Assembly (NCBI RefSeq): GCF_038502225.1
Contig: NC_091390.1
Coordinates: 11,368,727-11,432,726, forward strand
Length of the DNA stretch: 64,000 bases
Source: Cherax quadricarinatus
Lineage: Eukaryota > Arthropoda > Malacostraca > Decapoda > Parastacidae
Direction: 5' to 3'
The position numbers and the translations under genes were made by a program. Under the pieces are notes generated by a model. The model searched no databases. It was not told the origin of the DNA and saw only the letters and a program-made list of their open reading frames with translations. This document shows positions 42,781-56,449 of the stretch, piece after piece (the stretch's first letter is position 1; each line of letters starts with the position of its first letter).

Positions 42781-42893
42781 AATCACCTCAGGGGAGGCAC
42801 TACCAGTGATCTCTCAAAGACAGGGAGAGACTGTCTACCAGTGATCTCTGAAAGACAGGGGGAGACTGTCTACCAGTGATCTCTGAGAGTGAA
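42781..42893. repeat. About 42-bp unit, three copies
   Basis: TACCAGTGATCTCT, AAAGACAGGG and GAGACTGTC recur three times just before the 25-bp array. Confidence 0.8.
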
Positions 42894-42904
42894 ATTCGTT
42901 TCCT

Positions 42905-45900
42905 AACGAACAACAACATCCACTACAGACACGAACAACAACATCCACTACAGACACGAACAACATCATCCACTACAGACACGAACAACAACATCCACTA
43001 CAGACACGAACAACATCATCCACTTCAGACACGAACAACAACATCCACTTCAGACACGAACAACAACATCCACTTCAGACACGAACAACAACATCCACTA
43101 CAGACACGAACAACAACATCCACTACAGACACGAACAACAACATCCACTTCAGACACGAACAACAACATCCACTACAGACACGAACAACAACATCCACTA
43201 CAGACACGAACAACAACATCCACTACAGACACGAACAACAACATCCACTACAGACACGAACAACAACATCCACTTCAGACACGAACAACAACATCCACTA
43301 CAGACACGAACAACAACATCCACTTCAGACACGAACAACAACATCCACTTCAGACACGAACAACAACATCCACTACAGACACGAACAACAACATCCACTA
43401 CAGACACGAACAACAACATCCACTACAGACACGAACAACATCATCCACTTCAGACACGAACAACAACATCCACTTCAGACACGAACAACAACATCCACTT
43501 CAGACACGAACAACAACATCCACTACAGACACGAACAACAACATCCACTTCAGACACGAACAACAACATCCACTACAGACACGAACAACAACATCCACTT
43601 CAGACACGAACAACAACATCCACTTCAGACACGAACAACAACATCCACTACAGACACGAACAACAACATCCACTACAGACACGAACAACAACATCCACTT
43701 CAGACACGAACAACAACATCCACTACAGACACGAACAACAACATCCACTTCAGACACGAACAACAACATCCACTTCAGACACGAACAACAACATCCACTA
43801 CAGACACGAACAACAACATCCACTACAGACACGAACAACAACATCCACTTCAGACACGAACAACAACATCCACTACAGACACGAACAACAACATCCACTA
43901 CAGACACGAACAACAACATCCACTTTAGACACGAACAACATCCACTACAGACACGAACAACAACATCCACTACAGACACGAACAACATCATCCACTTCAG
44001 ACACGAACAACATCATCCACTTCAGACACGAACAACAACATCCACTTCAGACACGAACAACATCATCCACTTCAGACACGAACAACAACATCCACTTCAG
44101 ACACGAACAACAACATCCACTACAGACACGAACAACAACATCCACTACAGACACGAACAACAACATCCACTTCAGACACGAACAACAACATCCACTACAG
44201 ACACGAACAACAACATCCACTACAGACACGAACAACAACATCCACTTTAGACACGAACAACATCCACTACAGACACGAACAACAACATCCACTACAGACA
44301 CGAACAACAACATCCACTACAGACACGAACAACAACATCCACTTTAGACACGAACAACATCCACTACAGACACGAACAACAACATCCACTTTAGACACGA
44401 ACAACATCCACTACAGACACGAACAACAACATCCACTACAGACACGAGCAACAACATCCACTTTAGACACGAACAACATCCACTACAGACACGAACAACA
44501 ACATCCACTACAGACACGAGCAACAACATCCACTTTAGACACGAACAACAACATCCACTACAGACACGAACAACAACATCCACTACAGACACGAACAACA
44601 ACATCCACTTTAGACACGAACAACATCCACTACAGACACGAACAACAACATCCACTTTAGACACGAACAACATCCACTACAGACACGAGCAACAACATCC
44701 ACTTTAGACACGAACAACATCCACTACAGACACGAACAACAACATCCACTACAGACGCGAACAACAACATCCACTACAGACACGAACAACAACATCCACA
44801 TCAGACACGAACAATAACATCCACTACAGACACGAACAACAACATCCACTACAGACACGAACAACAACATCCACTACAGACACGAACAACAACATCCACT
44901 ACAGACACGAACAACAACATCCACTACAGACACGAACAACAACATCCACTACAGACACGAACAACAACATCCACTACAGACACGAACAACAACATCCACT
45001 ACAGACACGAACAACAACATCCACTACAGACACGAACAACAACATCCACTACAGACACGAACAACAACATCCACTACAGACACGAACAACAACATCCACT
45101 ACAGACACGAACAACAACATCCACTACAGACACGAACAACAACATCCACTACAGACACGAACAACAACATCCACTACAGACACGAACAACAACATCCACT
45201 ACAGACACGAACAACAACATCCACTACAGACACGAACAACAACATCCACTACAGACACGAACAACAACATCCACTACAGACACGAACAACAACATCCACT
45301 ACAGACACGAACAACAACATCCACTACAGACACTAACAACAACATCCACTACAGACACGAACAACAACATCCACTACAGACACGAACAACAACATCCACT
45401 ACAGACACGAACAACAACATCCACTACAGACACGAACAACAACATCCACTACAGACACGAACAACAACATCCACTACAGACACGAACAACAACATCCACT
45501 ACAGACACGAACAACAACAACCACTACAGACACGAACAACAACAACCACTACAGACACGAACAACAACATCCACTACAGACACGAACAACAACATCCACT
45601 ACAGACACGAACAACAACATCCACTACAGACACGAACAACAACATCCACTACAGACACGAACAACAACATCCACTACAGACACGAACAACAACATCCACT
45701 ACAGACACTAACAACAACATCCACTACAGACACTAACAACAACATCCACTACAGACACGAACAACAACATCCACTACAGACACGAACAACAACATCCACT
45801 ACAGACACGAACAACAACATCCACTACAGACACGAACAACAACATCCACTACAGACACTAACAACAACATCCACTACAGACACGAACAACAACAACCACT

Positions 45901-46401
45901 ACAGACACGAACAACAACATCCACTACAGACACGAACAACAACATCCACTACAGACACGAACAACAACATCCACTACAGACACGAACAACAACATCCACT
46001 ACAGACACGAACAACAACATCCACTACAGACACGAACAACAACATCCACTACAGACACGAACAACAACATCCACTACAGACACGAACAACAACATCCACT
46101 ACAGACACGAACAACAACATCCACTACAGACACGAACAACAACATCCACTACAGACACGAACAACAACATCCACTACAGACACGAACAACAACATCCACT
46201 ACAGACACGAACAACAACATCCACTACAGACACGAACAACAACATCCACTACAGACACGAACAACAACATCCACTACAGACACGAACAACAACATCCACT
46301 ACAGACACTAACAACAACAACCACTACAGACACGAACAACAACAACCACTACAGACACGAACAACAACATCCACTACAGACACGAACAACAACATCCACT
46401 A
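42905..46401. repeat. 25-bp minisatellite, about 140 copies
   Basis: The unit is CAACAACATCCACTACAGAC plus ACGAA. Up to about 44720 the array mixes CACTACAG, CACTTCAG and CACTTTAG units and 22-bp units that lack one AAC. From about 44820 it is nearly uniform CACTACAG with rare ACTAAC and CAACCAC variants. Plus-strand frames are open for 350 codons in the first half because the unit lacks stops. Confidence 0.97.
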
Positions 46402-46484
46402 CATAGTGACCCCCCAAAAAACAAATTAGAGAAAAACCAGTAATTACATCAGGCATATTTCACTGCCTTATCAATCCTGCCACC

Positions 46485-46543
46485 TTTAACCTCGCTTCCC
46501 TTGTGGGTTTAGCGCTTAATTTTAATCATAATAATTTAACCTC
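46485..46543 (+). mobile_element. 41-bp micro-retroposon with 9-bp target duplication
   Basis: TTTAACCTC at 46485-46493 and 46535-46543 brackets GCTTCCCTTGTGGGTTTAGC... ending TTTTAATCATAATAA (46494-46534). It is the third copy of the tail family with readable boundaries. Confidence 0.78.
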
Positions 46544-46663
46544 ACAGGACAACCGTCTTTAACTATCGCAGCCATAGTTAATAAGTCCTTAACAGCAGGA
46601 AAAAATTAAAAACAAGGAAAATGTCTGGGGAAAACTCCAGGCTGATTTCCTACTTTAAAGTGG

Positions 46664-47444
46664 GACCCAGTTTGTTCCACTTAAGTGTCTGCCAAGTTTG
46701 TTCCACTTAAGTGTCTGCCATGTTTGTTCCACTTAAGTGTCTGCCATGTTTGTTCCACTTAAGTGTCTGCCAAGTTTGTTCCACTTAATTGTCTGCCATG
46801 TTTGTTCCACCTAAGTGTCTGCCATGTTTGTTCCACCTAAGTGTCTGCCATGTTTGTTCCACTTAAGTGTCAAGTTTGTTCCACTTAATTGTCTGCCAAG
46901 TTTGTTCCACCTAAGTGTCTGCCAAGTTTGTTCCACTTAAGTGTCTGCCAAGTTTGTTCCACCTAAGTGTCTGCCAAGTTTGTTCCACTTAAGTGTCTGC
47001 CAAGTTTGTTCCACTTAAGTGTCTGCCATGTTTGTTCCACTTAAGTGTCTGCCATGTTTGTTCCACTTAAGTGTCTGCCATGTTTGTTCCACCTAAGTGT
47101 CTGCCAAGTTTGTTCCACTTAAGTGTCTGCCATGTTTGTTCCACCTAAGTGTCTGCCAAGTTTGTTCCACTTAATTGTCTGCCAAGTTTGTTCCGCTTAA
47201 GTGTCTGACAAGTTTGTTCCACTTAAGTGTCTGCCAAGTTTGTTCCACTTAAGTGTCTGCCATGTTTGTTCCACTTAAGTGTCTGCCATGTTTGTTCCAC
47301 TTAAGTGTCTGCCATGTTTGTTCCACTTAAGTGTCTGCCATGTTTGTTCCACTTAAGTGTCTGCCATGTTTGTTCCACTTAAGTGTCTGCCATGTTTGTT
47401 CCACTTAAGTGTCTGCCATGTTTGTTCCACTTAAGTGTCTGCCA
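46664..47444. repeat. 26-bp minisatellite, about 30 copies
   Basis: The unit contains AAGTTTGTTCCACTTAAGTG and TCTGCC. AAGTTTG and ATGTTTG variants are intermixed; the last dozen copies are uniformly ATG. Confidence 0.95.
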
Positions 47445-47507
47445 AGTTACCACCAACAGGCGGCTACACTTTAATCACAATTATGCGAAGGCAAGAAATG
47501 CTATACC

Positions 47508-47656
47508 TGGAGGTTATTCCGGGGATCAACGCCCCCGCGGCCCGGTCCATGACCAGGCCTCCCGATGTATCAGGGCCTGATCAACCAGGCTGTTACTGCC
47601 GACCGCAAGCAGTCCAACGTACGAGCCACAGCGCGGCTGATCCGGCACTGGATGAT
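47508..47656 (-). mobile_element. CR1-like 3' end (family C), severely truncated
   Basis: The minus strand reads [31 protein letters not shown] and SWTGPRGR then CCCCGGAATAACCTCCAGG, matching the last ~45 codons and terminus of element C. It marks the natural 3' end with a single 11-bp unit. Confidence 0.82.
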
Positions 47657-47850
47657 TTAAGTGACAAGAGGCTAGATTTAAATGCATTTCCTTGATCCTG
47701 GTGATGGGCTCTTGTTCCAGGGAACTGGATATGTGCTCCAGTTCCTTGAATTGAGCCTGAATACCTTCCATTCCCCCCCCGTTCCTTCCACAGGTGCTAT
47801 ATAATTCCTACGGGTTTAGCTCTCCCCAATGATTATAACGCAGTTCTGGC
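47657..47850 (-). mobile_element. Dispersed retroposon fragment with the AGC-type tail
   Basis: The minus strand contains TATAATCATTGGGGAGAGC, AGGAATTATATAGCACC, GGAACTGGAGCACATATCC and AGAGCCCATCACCAGGATCA. It is homologous to 10108-10262 and carries, in longer context, the tail found in the 41-53 bp micro-retroposons. Confidence 0.55.
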
Positions 47851-47859
47851 CACGGATGT

Positions 47860-47956
47860 GTGGTCAGAAAAGAGCGAAAAGTGTTGACAAGTGTACACAT
47901 GTAATGAGACTTGTGACGACGTTTCGCTCAGACTTGGACCATTAAGTTTCATTCTT
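47860..47956 (-). mobile_element. Hammerhead-like remnant of a second subfamily
   Basis: Minus strand: AATGGTCCAAGTCTGAGC, GAAACGTCGTCACAAGTCTC, ATTACATGTGTACACTTGTC. GAAACGTC is kept, but the CTGATGA box is not recognisable. It is only tentatively related to the others. Confidence 0.35.
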
Positions 47957-47960
47957 TTCA

Positions 47961-50900
47961 GCTGCTGTTATTGCTGTAATGCTGCTGTTATTGATGTAAT
48001 GATGCTGTTATTGATGCAATGCTGCTGTTATTGATGTAATGCTGCTGTTATTGATGTAATGCTGCTGTTATTGATGTAATGCTGCTGTTATTGATGCAAT
48101 GCTGCTGCTGTTATTGATGTAATGCTGCTGTTATTGATGCAATGCTGCTGTTATTGATGTAATGCTGCTGTTATTGATGCAATGCTGCTGCTGTTATTGA
48201 TGTAATGCTGCTGTTATTGATGTAATGCTGCTGTTATTGATGCAATGCTGCTGTTATTGATGTAATGCTGCTGTTATTGATGTAATGCTGCTGTTATTGA
48301 TGTAATGCTGCTGTTATTGATGCAATGCTGCTGTTATTGATGTAATGCTGCTGTTATTGATGTAATGCTGCTGTTATTGATGCAATGCTGCTGTTATTGA
48401 TGTAATGCTGCTGTTATTGATGTAATGCTGCTGTTATTGATGTAATGATGCTGTTATTGATGCAATGCTGCTGTTATTGATGCAATGCTGCTGCTGTTAT
48501 TGATGTAATGCTGCTGTTATTGATGTAATGCTGCTGTTACTGATGTAATGCTGCTGTTATTGATGTAATGCTGCTGTTATTGATGTAATGCTGCTGTTAT
48601 TGATGTAATGCTGCTGTTACTGATGTAATGCTGCTGTTATTGATGTAATGCTCCTGTTATTGATGTAATGCTGCTGTTATTGATGTAATGCTGCTGTTAT
48701 TGATGTAATGCTGCTGTTACTGATGTAATGCTGCTGCTGTTACTGATGTAATGCTGCTGTTATTGATGTAATGCTGCTGCTGTTACTGATGTAATGCTGC
48801 TGTTATTGATGTAATTCTGCTGTTATTGATGTAATGCTGCTCTTATTGATGTAATGCTGCTGTTATTGATGTAATGCTGCTGTTATTGATGTAATGCTGC
48901 TCTTATTGATGTAATGCTGCTGCTGTTACTGATGTAATGCTGCTGTTATTGATGTAATTCTGCTGTTATTGATGTAATGCTGCTGTTATTGATGTAATTC
49001 TGCTGTTATTGATGTAATGCTGCTGTTATCGATGCAATGCTGCTGCTGTTATTGACGTAATGATGCTGTTATTGATGCAATGCTGCTGTTATTGATGTAA
49101 TGCTGTTATTGATGTAATGCTGTTATTGATGTAATGCTGCTGTTATTGATGTAATGCTGCTGTTATTGATGTAATGCTGCTGTTACTGATGTAATGCTGC
49201 TGTTATTGATGTAATGCTGCTGTTACTGATGTAATGCTGCTGTTATTGATGTAATGCTGCTGTTATTGATGTAATGCTGCTGTTATTGATGTAATGCTGC
49301 TGTTACTGATGTAATGCTGCTGTTATTGATGTAATGCTGCTGTTACTGATGTAATGCTGCTGTTATTGATGTAATGCTGCTGTTATTGATGTAATGCTGC
49401 TGTTACTGATGTAATGCTGCTGTTATTGATGTAATGCTGCTGTTACTGATGTAATGCTGTTATTGATGTAATGCTGCTGTTATTGATGTAATGCTGCTGT
49501 TATTGATGTAATGCTGCTGTTACTGATGTAATGCTGCTGTTATTGATGTAATGCTGCTGTTACTGATGTAATGCTGCTGTTATTGATGTAATGCTGCTGT
49601 TATTGATGTAATGCTGCCGTTATTGATGTAATGCTGCTGTTACTGATGTAATGCTGCTGTTATTGATGTAATGCTGCTGTTATTGATGTAATGCTGCTGT
49701 TACTGATGTAATGCTGCTGTTATTGATGTAATGCTGCTGTTACTGATGTAATGCTGCTGTTATTGATGTAATGCTGCCGTTATTGATGCAATGCTGCTGT
49801 TACTGATGTAATGCTGCTGTTATTGATGCAATGCTGCTGCTGTTATTGATGTAATGCTGCTGTTACTGATGTAATGCTGCTGTTATTGATGTAATGCTGC
49901 TGTTACTGATGTAATGCTGCTGTTATTGATGTAATGCTGCTGTTATTGATGTAATGCTGCTGTTACTGATGTAATGCTGCTGTTATTGATGTAATGCTGC
50001 TGTTATTGATGTAATGCTGCTGTTACTGATGTAATGCTGTTGTTATTGATGTAATGCTGCTGTTACTGATGTAATGCTGCTGTTATTGATGTAATGCTGC
50101 CGTTATTGATGTAATGCTGCTGTTACTGATGTAATGCTGCTGTTATTGATGCAGTGATGCTGCTGTTATTGATGTAATGCTGTTACTGATGTAATGCTGC
50201 CGTTATTGATGCAATGCTGCTGCTGCTATTGATGTAATGCTGTTACTGATGTAATGCTGCCGTTATTGATGCAATGCTGCTGCTGTTATTGATGTAATGC
50301 TGTTACTGATGTAATGCTGCTGTTATTGATGCAATGCTGCTGCTGTTATTGATGTAATGCTGCTGTTACTGATGTAATGCTGCTGTTATTTAGGTAATGC
50401 TGATGTTATTGATGTAATTCTGCTGTTATTGATGTAATGCTGCTGTTATTGATGTAATGCTGCTGTTACTGATGTAATGCTGCTGCTGTTATTGATGTAA
50501 TACTGATGTTATTGATGTAATGCTGCTGTTATTGATGTAATGCTGCTGCTGTTATTGATGTAATGCTGCTGTTATTGATGAAATAATGCTGTTACTGATG
50601 TAATGCTGCTGTTATTGATGTAATGCTGCTGTTATTGATGTAATGCTGCTGTTATTTATGTAATGCTGATGTTATTGATGTAATTCTGCTGTTATTGATG
50701 TAATGCTGCTGTTATTGATGTAATGCTGCTGTTACTGATGTAATGCTGCTGCTGTTATTTATGTAATACTGATGTTATTGATGTAATGCTGCTGTTATTG
50801 ATGTAATGCTGCTGCTGTTATTGATGTAATGCTGCTGTTATTGATGTAATAATGCTGTTACTGATGCAATGCTGCTGTTATTGATGTAATGCTGCTGTTA

Positions 50901-53556
50901 TTGATGTAATGCTGCTGTTATTGATGTAATTCAGCTGTTACTGATGTAATGCTGCTGTTATTGATGTAATGCTGCTGTTATTCATGTAATAATGCTGTTA
51001 CTGATGTAATGCTGCTGTTATTGATGTAATGCTGCTGTTATTGATGTAATGCTGCTGCTGTTATTGATGTAATGCCGCTGCTGCTATTGATGTAATGCTG
51101 CTGTTACTGATGTAATGCTGCTGTTATTGATGTAATGCTGCTGTTATTCATGTAATAATGCTGTTATTGATGTAATGCTGCTGTTGTTATTGATGTAATG
51201 CTGCTGTTATTGATGTAATGCTGCTGTTACTGATGTAATGCTGCTGTTATTGATGTAATGCTGCTGTTATTGATGAAATGCTGCTGCTGTTATCGATGTA
51301 ATGCTGCTGTTATTGATGTAGTGCTGCTGTTATTGATGTAATGCTGCTGTTATTGATGTAATGCTGTTATTGATGTAATGCTGCTATTGATGTAATGCTG
51401 TTATTGATGTTATGTTGCTGTTATTGATGTAATGCTGCTGTTATTGATGTAACGATGCTGTTATTGACGTAATGATGCTGCTGTTATTGATGTAATGCTG
51501 CTGTTATTGATGTAATGATGCTGTTATTGATGTAATGCTGCTGCTGTTATTGATGTAATGATGTTGCTGTTATTGATGTAATGATGCTGCTGTTATTGAT
51601 GTAATGTTGCTGTTATTGATGTGATGATGCTGTTATTGATGTAATGCTGCTGCTATTGATGTAATGATGCTGCTGTTATTGATGTAATGCTGCTGTTATT
51701 GATGTAATAGTGCTGTTACTGATGTAATGCTGCTGTTATTGATGTAATGCTGCTGTTATTGATGTAATGCGGCTGTTATTGATGTAATGCTGCTATTAAT
51801 GTAATGATGCTGCTGTTATTGATGTAATGATGCAGCTGTTATTGATGTAATGATGTTGCTGTTATTGATATAATGCTGCTGCTGTTATTGATGTAATGCT
51901 GCTGTTATTGATGTAATGCTGCTATTAATGTAATGATGCTGCTGTTATTGATGTAATGATGCAGCTGTTATTGATGTAATGATGTTGCTGTTATTGATGT
52001 AATGCTGTTATTGTTGTAATGATGTTGCTGTTATTGATGTAATGCTGCTGTTATTGATGTAATGCTGCTGTTATTGATGTAATGATGTTGCTGTTATTGA
52101 TGTAATGCTGCGGTTATTGATGTAATGATGCTGTTATTGATGTAATGCTGCTGTTATTGATGTAATAATGCTGCTGTTATTGATGTAATTGTGCTGTTGT
52201 TATAGATGTAATGATAATGTTATTGATGTAATAATGCTGCTGTTATTGATGTAATGCTGCTGTTATTGATGTAATAATGCTGCTGTTATTGATGTAATGA
52301 TGCTGCTGTTATTGATGTAATAGTGTTGCTGTTATTGATGTAATAATGCTGCTGTTATTGATGTAATGCTGCTGTTATTGATGTAATGCTGCTGTTATTG
52401 ATGTAATGATGCTGCTGTTATTGATGTAATAATGCTGCTGTTATTGATGTAATGCTGCTGTTATTGATGTAATGATGCTGCTTTTATTGATGTAGTGCTG
52501 CTATTATTGATGTAATGGTGCTGCTGTTATTGATGTAATGATGCTGCTGTTATTGATGTAATGCTGCTGCTGTTGTTGATGTAATGCTGCTGCTGTTATT
52601 GATGTAATGCTGCTGCTGTTATTGATGTAATGATGCTGCTGTTATTGATGTAATGATGCTGCTGTTATTGATGTAATAATGCTGCTGTTATTGATGTAGT
52701 AATTCTGCTGTTATTGATGTAATGCTGCTGCTGTTATTGATGTAATAATGCTGCTGTTATTGATGTAATGCTGCTGTTATTGATGTAATGCTGCTGTTAT
52801 TGATGTAATGCTGCTGCTGTTATTGATGTAATGCTGCTGCTGTTATTGATGCAATGATGCTGCTGTTATTGATGTAATAATGCTGCTGTTATTGATGTAT
52901 TAATGCTGTTATTGATGTAATGATGCTGCTGTTATTGATGTAATGCTGCTGTTATTGATGTAATGCTGCTGTTATTGATGTAATGCTGCTGTTATTGATG
53001 TAATGCTGCTGCTGTTATTGATGTAATGCTGCTGCTGTTATTGATGTAATAATGCTGATGTTATTGATTTAATAATGCTGCTGTTATTGATGTAATAATG
53101 CTGTTATTGATGTAATGATGCTGCTGTTATTGATGTAATGCTGCTGTTATTGATGTAATGATGCGGTTATTGATGTAATGCTGCTGTTATTGATGTAATG
53201 CTGCTGTTATTGATGTGATGCTGCTGTTATTGATGTAATGCTGCTGTTATTGATGTAATGCTGCTGCTGTTATTGATGTAATGCTGCTGCTGTTATTGAT
53301 GCAATGATGCTGATGTTATTGATTTAATAATGCTGCTGTTATTGATGTAATAATGCTGTTATTGATGTAATGATGCTGCTGTTATTGATGAAGTGCTGCT
53401 GTTATTGATGTAATGATGCTGTTATTGATGTAATGCTGCTGTTATTGATGTAATGCTGCTGTTATTGATGTAATGATGCTGTTATTGATGTAATGCTGCT
53501 GTTATTGATGTAATGCTGCTGTTATTGATGTAATGCTGCTGATGTTAATGATGTGT
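47961..53556. repeat. 20-bp minisatellite, about 270 copies
   Basis: The unit is TGCTGCTGTTATTGATGTAA, with 23-bp (extra CTG) and 17-bp forms and GTTACTG, GATGCAA and AATAATG variants. It is the longest single uninterrupted array. Variant order is regular in places (ATT/ACT alternation at 49140-50140), and variability increases to the right of about 51300. TGA and TAA in the unit close all plus frames. Confidence 0.97.
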
Positions 53557-53611
53557 CTGTTGTTTATCTTAATAAACAGATGCAGCAGCAGTTATTGCAG
53601 AAGTACTTTTA

Positions 53612-54640
53612 TCGATCTTGCTGTTGTTACTGTTCTTGCTGCTGTTACTGTTCTTACTGTTGTTGCTGTTCTTACTGTTGTTACTGTTCTTACTGTTGTT
53701 ACTGTTCTTACTGTTGTTACTGTTCTAGCTGTTGTTACTGTTCTTGCTGTTGTTACTGTTCTTACTGTTACTGTTTTTACTGTTGTTACTGTTCTAGCTG
53801 TTGTTACTGTTCTTGCTGTTGTTACTGTTCTTGCTGTTGTTACTGTTCTTACTGTTTCTACTGTTCTTGCTGTTGTTACTGTTCTTGGTGTTGTTACTGT
53901 TCTTGCTGTTGTTACTGTTCTTACTGTTGCTACTGTTCTTGCTGTTGTTACTGTTCTTGCTGTTACTGTTCTTGCTGTTACTGTTTTTAATGTTGTTACT
54001 CTTCTTGCTGTTGTTACTGTTCTTGCTGTTGTTACCGTTCTTACTGTTACTGTTTTTACTGTTGTTACTGTTGTTACTGTTGCTACTGTTCTTGCTGTTG
54101 TTACTGTTCTTGCTGTTACTGTTCTTGCTGTTACTGTTCTTGCTGTTACTGTTCTTGCCGTTGTTACTGTTCTTACTGTTGTTACTGTTTTTACTGTTAC
54201 TGTTCTTGCTGTTGTTACTGTTCTTACTGTTACTGTTTTTACTGTTACTGTTCTTGCTGCTGTTACTGTTCTTACTGTTATTGTTCTTGCTGTTGTTACT
54301 GTTCTTGCTGTTATTGTTCTTGCTGTTGTTACTGTTCTTGCTGTTGTTACTGTTCTTACTGTTACTGTTCTTACTGTTACTGCTCTTGCTGTTGTTACTG
54401 TTCTTGCTGTTGTTACTGTTCTTATTGTTGTTACTGTTCTTACTGTTGTTACTGTTCTTATTGTTATTGTTCTTGCTGTTGTTACTGTTTTTGCTGTTGT
54501 TACTGTTCTTAGTGTTGTTACTGTTCTTACTGTTACTGTTCTTACTGTTGTTACTGTTCTTGCTGTTGTTACTGTTCTTGCTGTTGTTACTGTTCTTGTT
54601 ACTGTTCTTACTGTTGTTACTGTTCTTGCTGTTGTTTTGA
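53612..54640. repeat. 18-bp minisatellite (12-bp variant)
   Basis: The unit is CTGTTGTTACTGTTCTTG, with a short form lacking GTTGTT. It follows the 20-bp array after about 55 bp and shares the word GCTGTTACTG, so common ancestry is possible. Period lengths are multiples of three, leaving Val/Thr-rich, Leu-rich and (minus) Asn/Ser-rich frames open. Confidence 0.95.
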
Positions 54641-54654
54641 TTTTGATTTTGCTG

Positions 54655-54830
54655 TTCTTCTTGGAGTGCTGGCCTGGTAGGGAAAGCTCTCGCTTCACGC
54701 GCCGGGGGGTCCGGGTTCGATTCCTGGCAAGGGTGGAAACTTTGGACGTGTTTCCTAACAGGTCTATGTTCACCCATCAGTAAAATAGGTACCTGGGTGT
54801 TAGTGGACTGGTGTGGGTCGCATCCTGGGT
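54655..54830 (+). mobile_element. tRNA-derived SINE, 5' half
   Basis: Box A-like TGGCCTGGTAGGG at 54669-54681, box B GGTTCGATTCC at 54714-54724, then AATAGGTACCTGGGTGTTAG. The body is replaced downstream by the 32-bp array built from its own sequence. The normal 3' half (GGACAAGATTAAGG onward) is missing. Confidence 0.8.
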
Positions 54831-56094
54831 GTTAGTGGACTGGTGTGGGTCACATCCTGGGTGTTAGTGGACTGGTGTGGGGTCACATCCTGGGTATTAG
54901 TGGACTGGTGTGGGTCACATCCTGGGTGTTAGTGGACTGGTGTGGGTCACATCCTGGGTGTTAGTGGACTGGTGTGGGTCACATCCTGGGTATTAGTGGA
55001 CTGGTGTGGGTTACATCCTGGGTGTTAGTGGACTGGTGTGGGTCACATGCTGGGTGTTAGTGGACTGGTTGGGTCGCATCCAGGGTGTTAGTGGACTGGT
55101 GTGGGTCACATCCTGGGTGTTAGTGGACTGGTGTGGGTCACATCCTGGGTGTTAGTGGACTGGTGTGGGTCACATGATGGGTGTTAGTGGACTGGTGTGG
55201 GTCACATCCTGGGTGTTAGTGGACTGGTGTGGATCACATCCTGGGTGTTAGTGGACTGGTGTGGGTCACATCCTGGGTGTTAGTGGACTGGTGTGGGTCA
55301 CATCCTTGGTGTTAGTGGACTGGTGTGGGTCACATCCTGGGTGTTAGTGGACTGGTGTGGGTCACATCATGGGTTTTAGTGGACTGGTGTGGGTCACATC
55401 CTGGGTTTTAGTGGACTGGTGTGGGTCACATCCTGGGTGTTAGTGGACTGGTGTGGGTCATATCCTGGGTGTTAGTGGACTGGTGTGGGTCACATCCTTG
55501 GTGTTAGTGTACTGGTGTGGGTCACATCCTGGGTGTTAGTGGACTGGTGTGGGTCACATCCTGGGTGTTAGTGGACTGGTGTGGGTCACGTCCTGGGTGT
55601 TAGTGGACTGGTGTGGGTCACGTCCTGGGTGTTAGTGGACTGGTGTGGGTCACATCCTGGGTGTTAGTGGACTGGTGTGGGTCGCATCCCGGGTGTTAGT
55701 GGACTGATGTGTGTCGCATCCTGGGTGTTAGTGGACTGGTGTGGGTCACATCCTGAGTGTTAGTAGACTGGTGTGGGTCACATCCTGGGTGTTAGTGGAC
55801 TGGTGTGGGACACATCCTGGGGGTTAGTGGACTGGACATGGGTGTTAGTGGAGTGGACTGGTGTGGGTCACATCCTGAGTGTTAGTAGACTGGTGTGGGA
55901 CACATCCTGGGGGTTAGTGGACTGGTGTGGGTCACATCCTGGGTGTTAGTGGACTGGTGTGGGTCACATCCTGGGTGTTAGTACTGTGTGACATCCTGGG
56001 TGTTAGTGGACTGGTGTGGGACACATCCTGGGGGTTAGTGGACTGGTGTGGGTCACATCCTGGGTGTTAGTGGACTGGTGTGGGTCACATCCTG
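54790..56094. repeat. 32-bp minisatellite amplified from the SINE body, about 40 copies
   Basis: Units run TGGGTGTTAGTGGACTGGTG then TGGGTCACATCC. The SINE at 302-590 has the same segment once (TGGGTGTTAGTCGACTGGTG, TGGGTCGCATCC), so the array is an amplification of 32 bp of SINE body. The first copy is the SINE's own. Confidence 0.93.
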
Positions 56095-56106
56095 GGACAA
56101 AACTGA

Positions 56107-56187
56107 CATAATTTGCCGGAAATGCTCAGCATAGCAAGTGACTTTCTATATAGTAGTATGTCACTGATGTCAGCTATGGTCTGTATA
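56107..56187 (+). mobile_element. Retroposon-like tail preceding the 21-bp array
   Basis: GAAATGCTCAGCATAGCAAG, GACTTTCTATATAGTAGTAT and TCAGCTATGGTCTG match the minus strand at 38430-38510. The array unit begins at its end. Confidence 0.7.
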
Positions 56188-56449
56188 CCTTGTACATGTA
56201 CTTGTATACCTTGTACATGTACTGGTATACCTTGTACATGTACTGGTATACCTTGTACATGTACTGGTATACCTTGTACATGTACTGGTATACCTTGTAC
56301 ATGTACTGGTATACCTTGTACATGTACTGGTATACCTTGTACATGTACTGGTATACCTTGTACATGTACTGGTATACCTTGTACATGTACTTGTGTACCT
56401 TGTACATGTACTTGTGTACCTTGTACATGTACATGTATACCTTGTACAT
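56188..56449. repeat. 21-bp minisatellite, left block, about 12 copies
   Basis: TATACCTTGTACATGTACTGG units dominate. GTACATGTAC and GTATAC are palindromic. It is the left part of the same array that resumes at 57634. Confidence 0.95.

Noticed and set aside
47860..47956. Clear member of the hammerhead family
   Set aside because: GAAACGTC is kept but the CTGATGA box and a convincing stem II are not visible; listed only as tentative.
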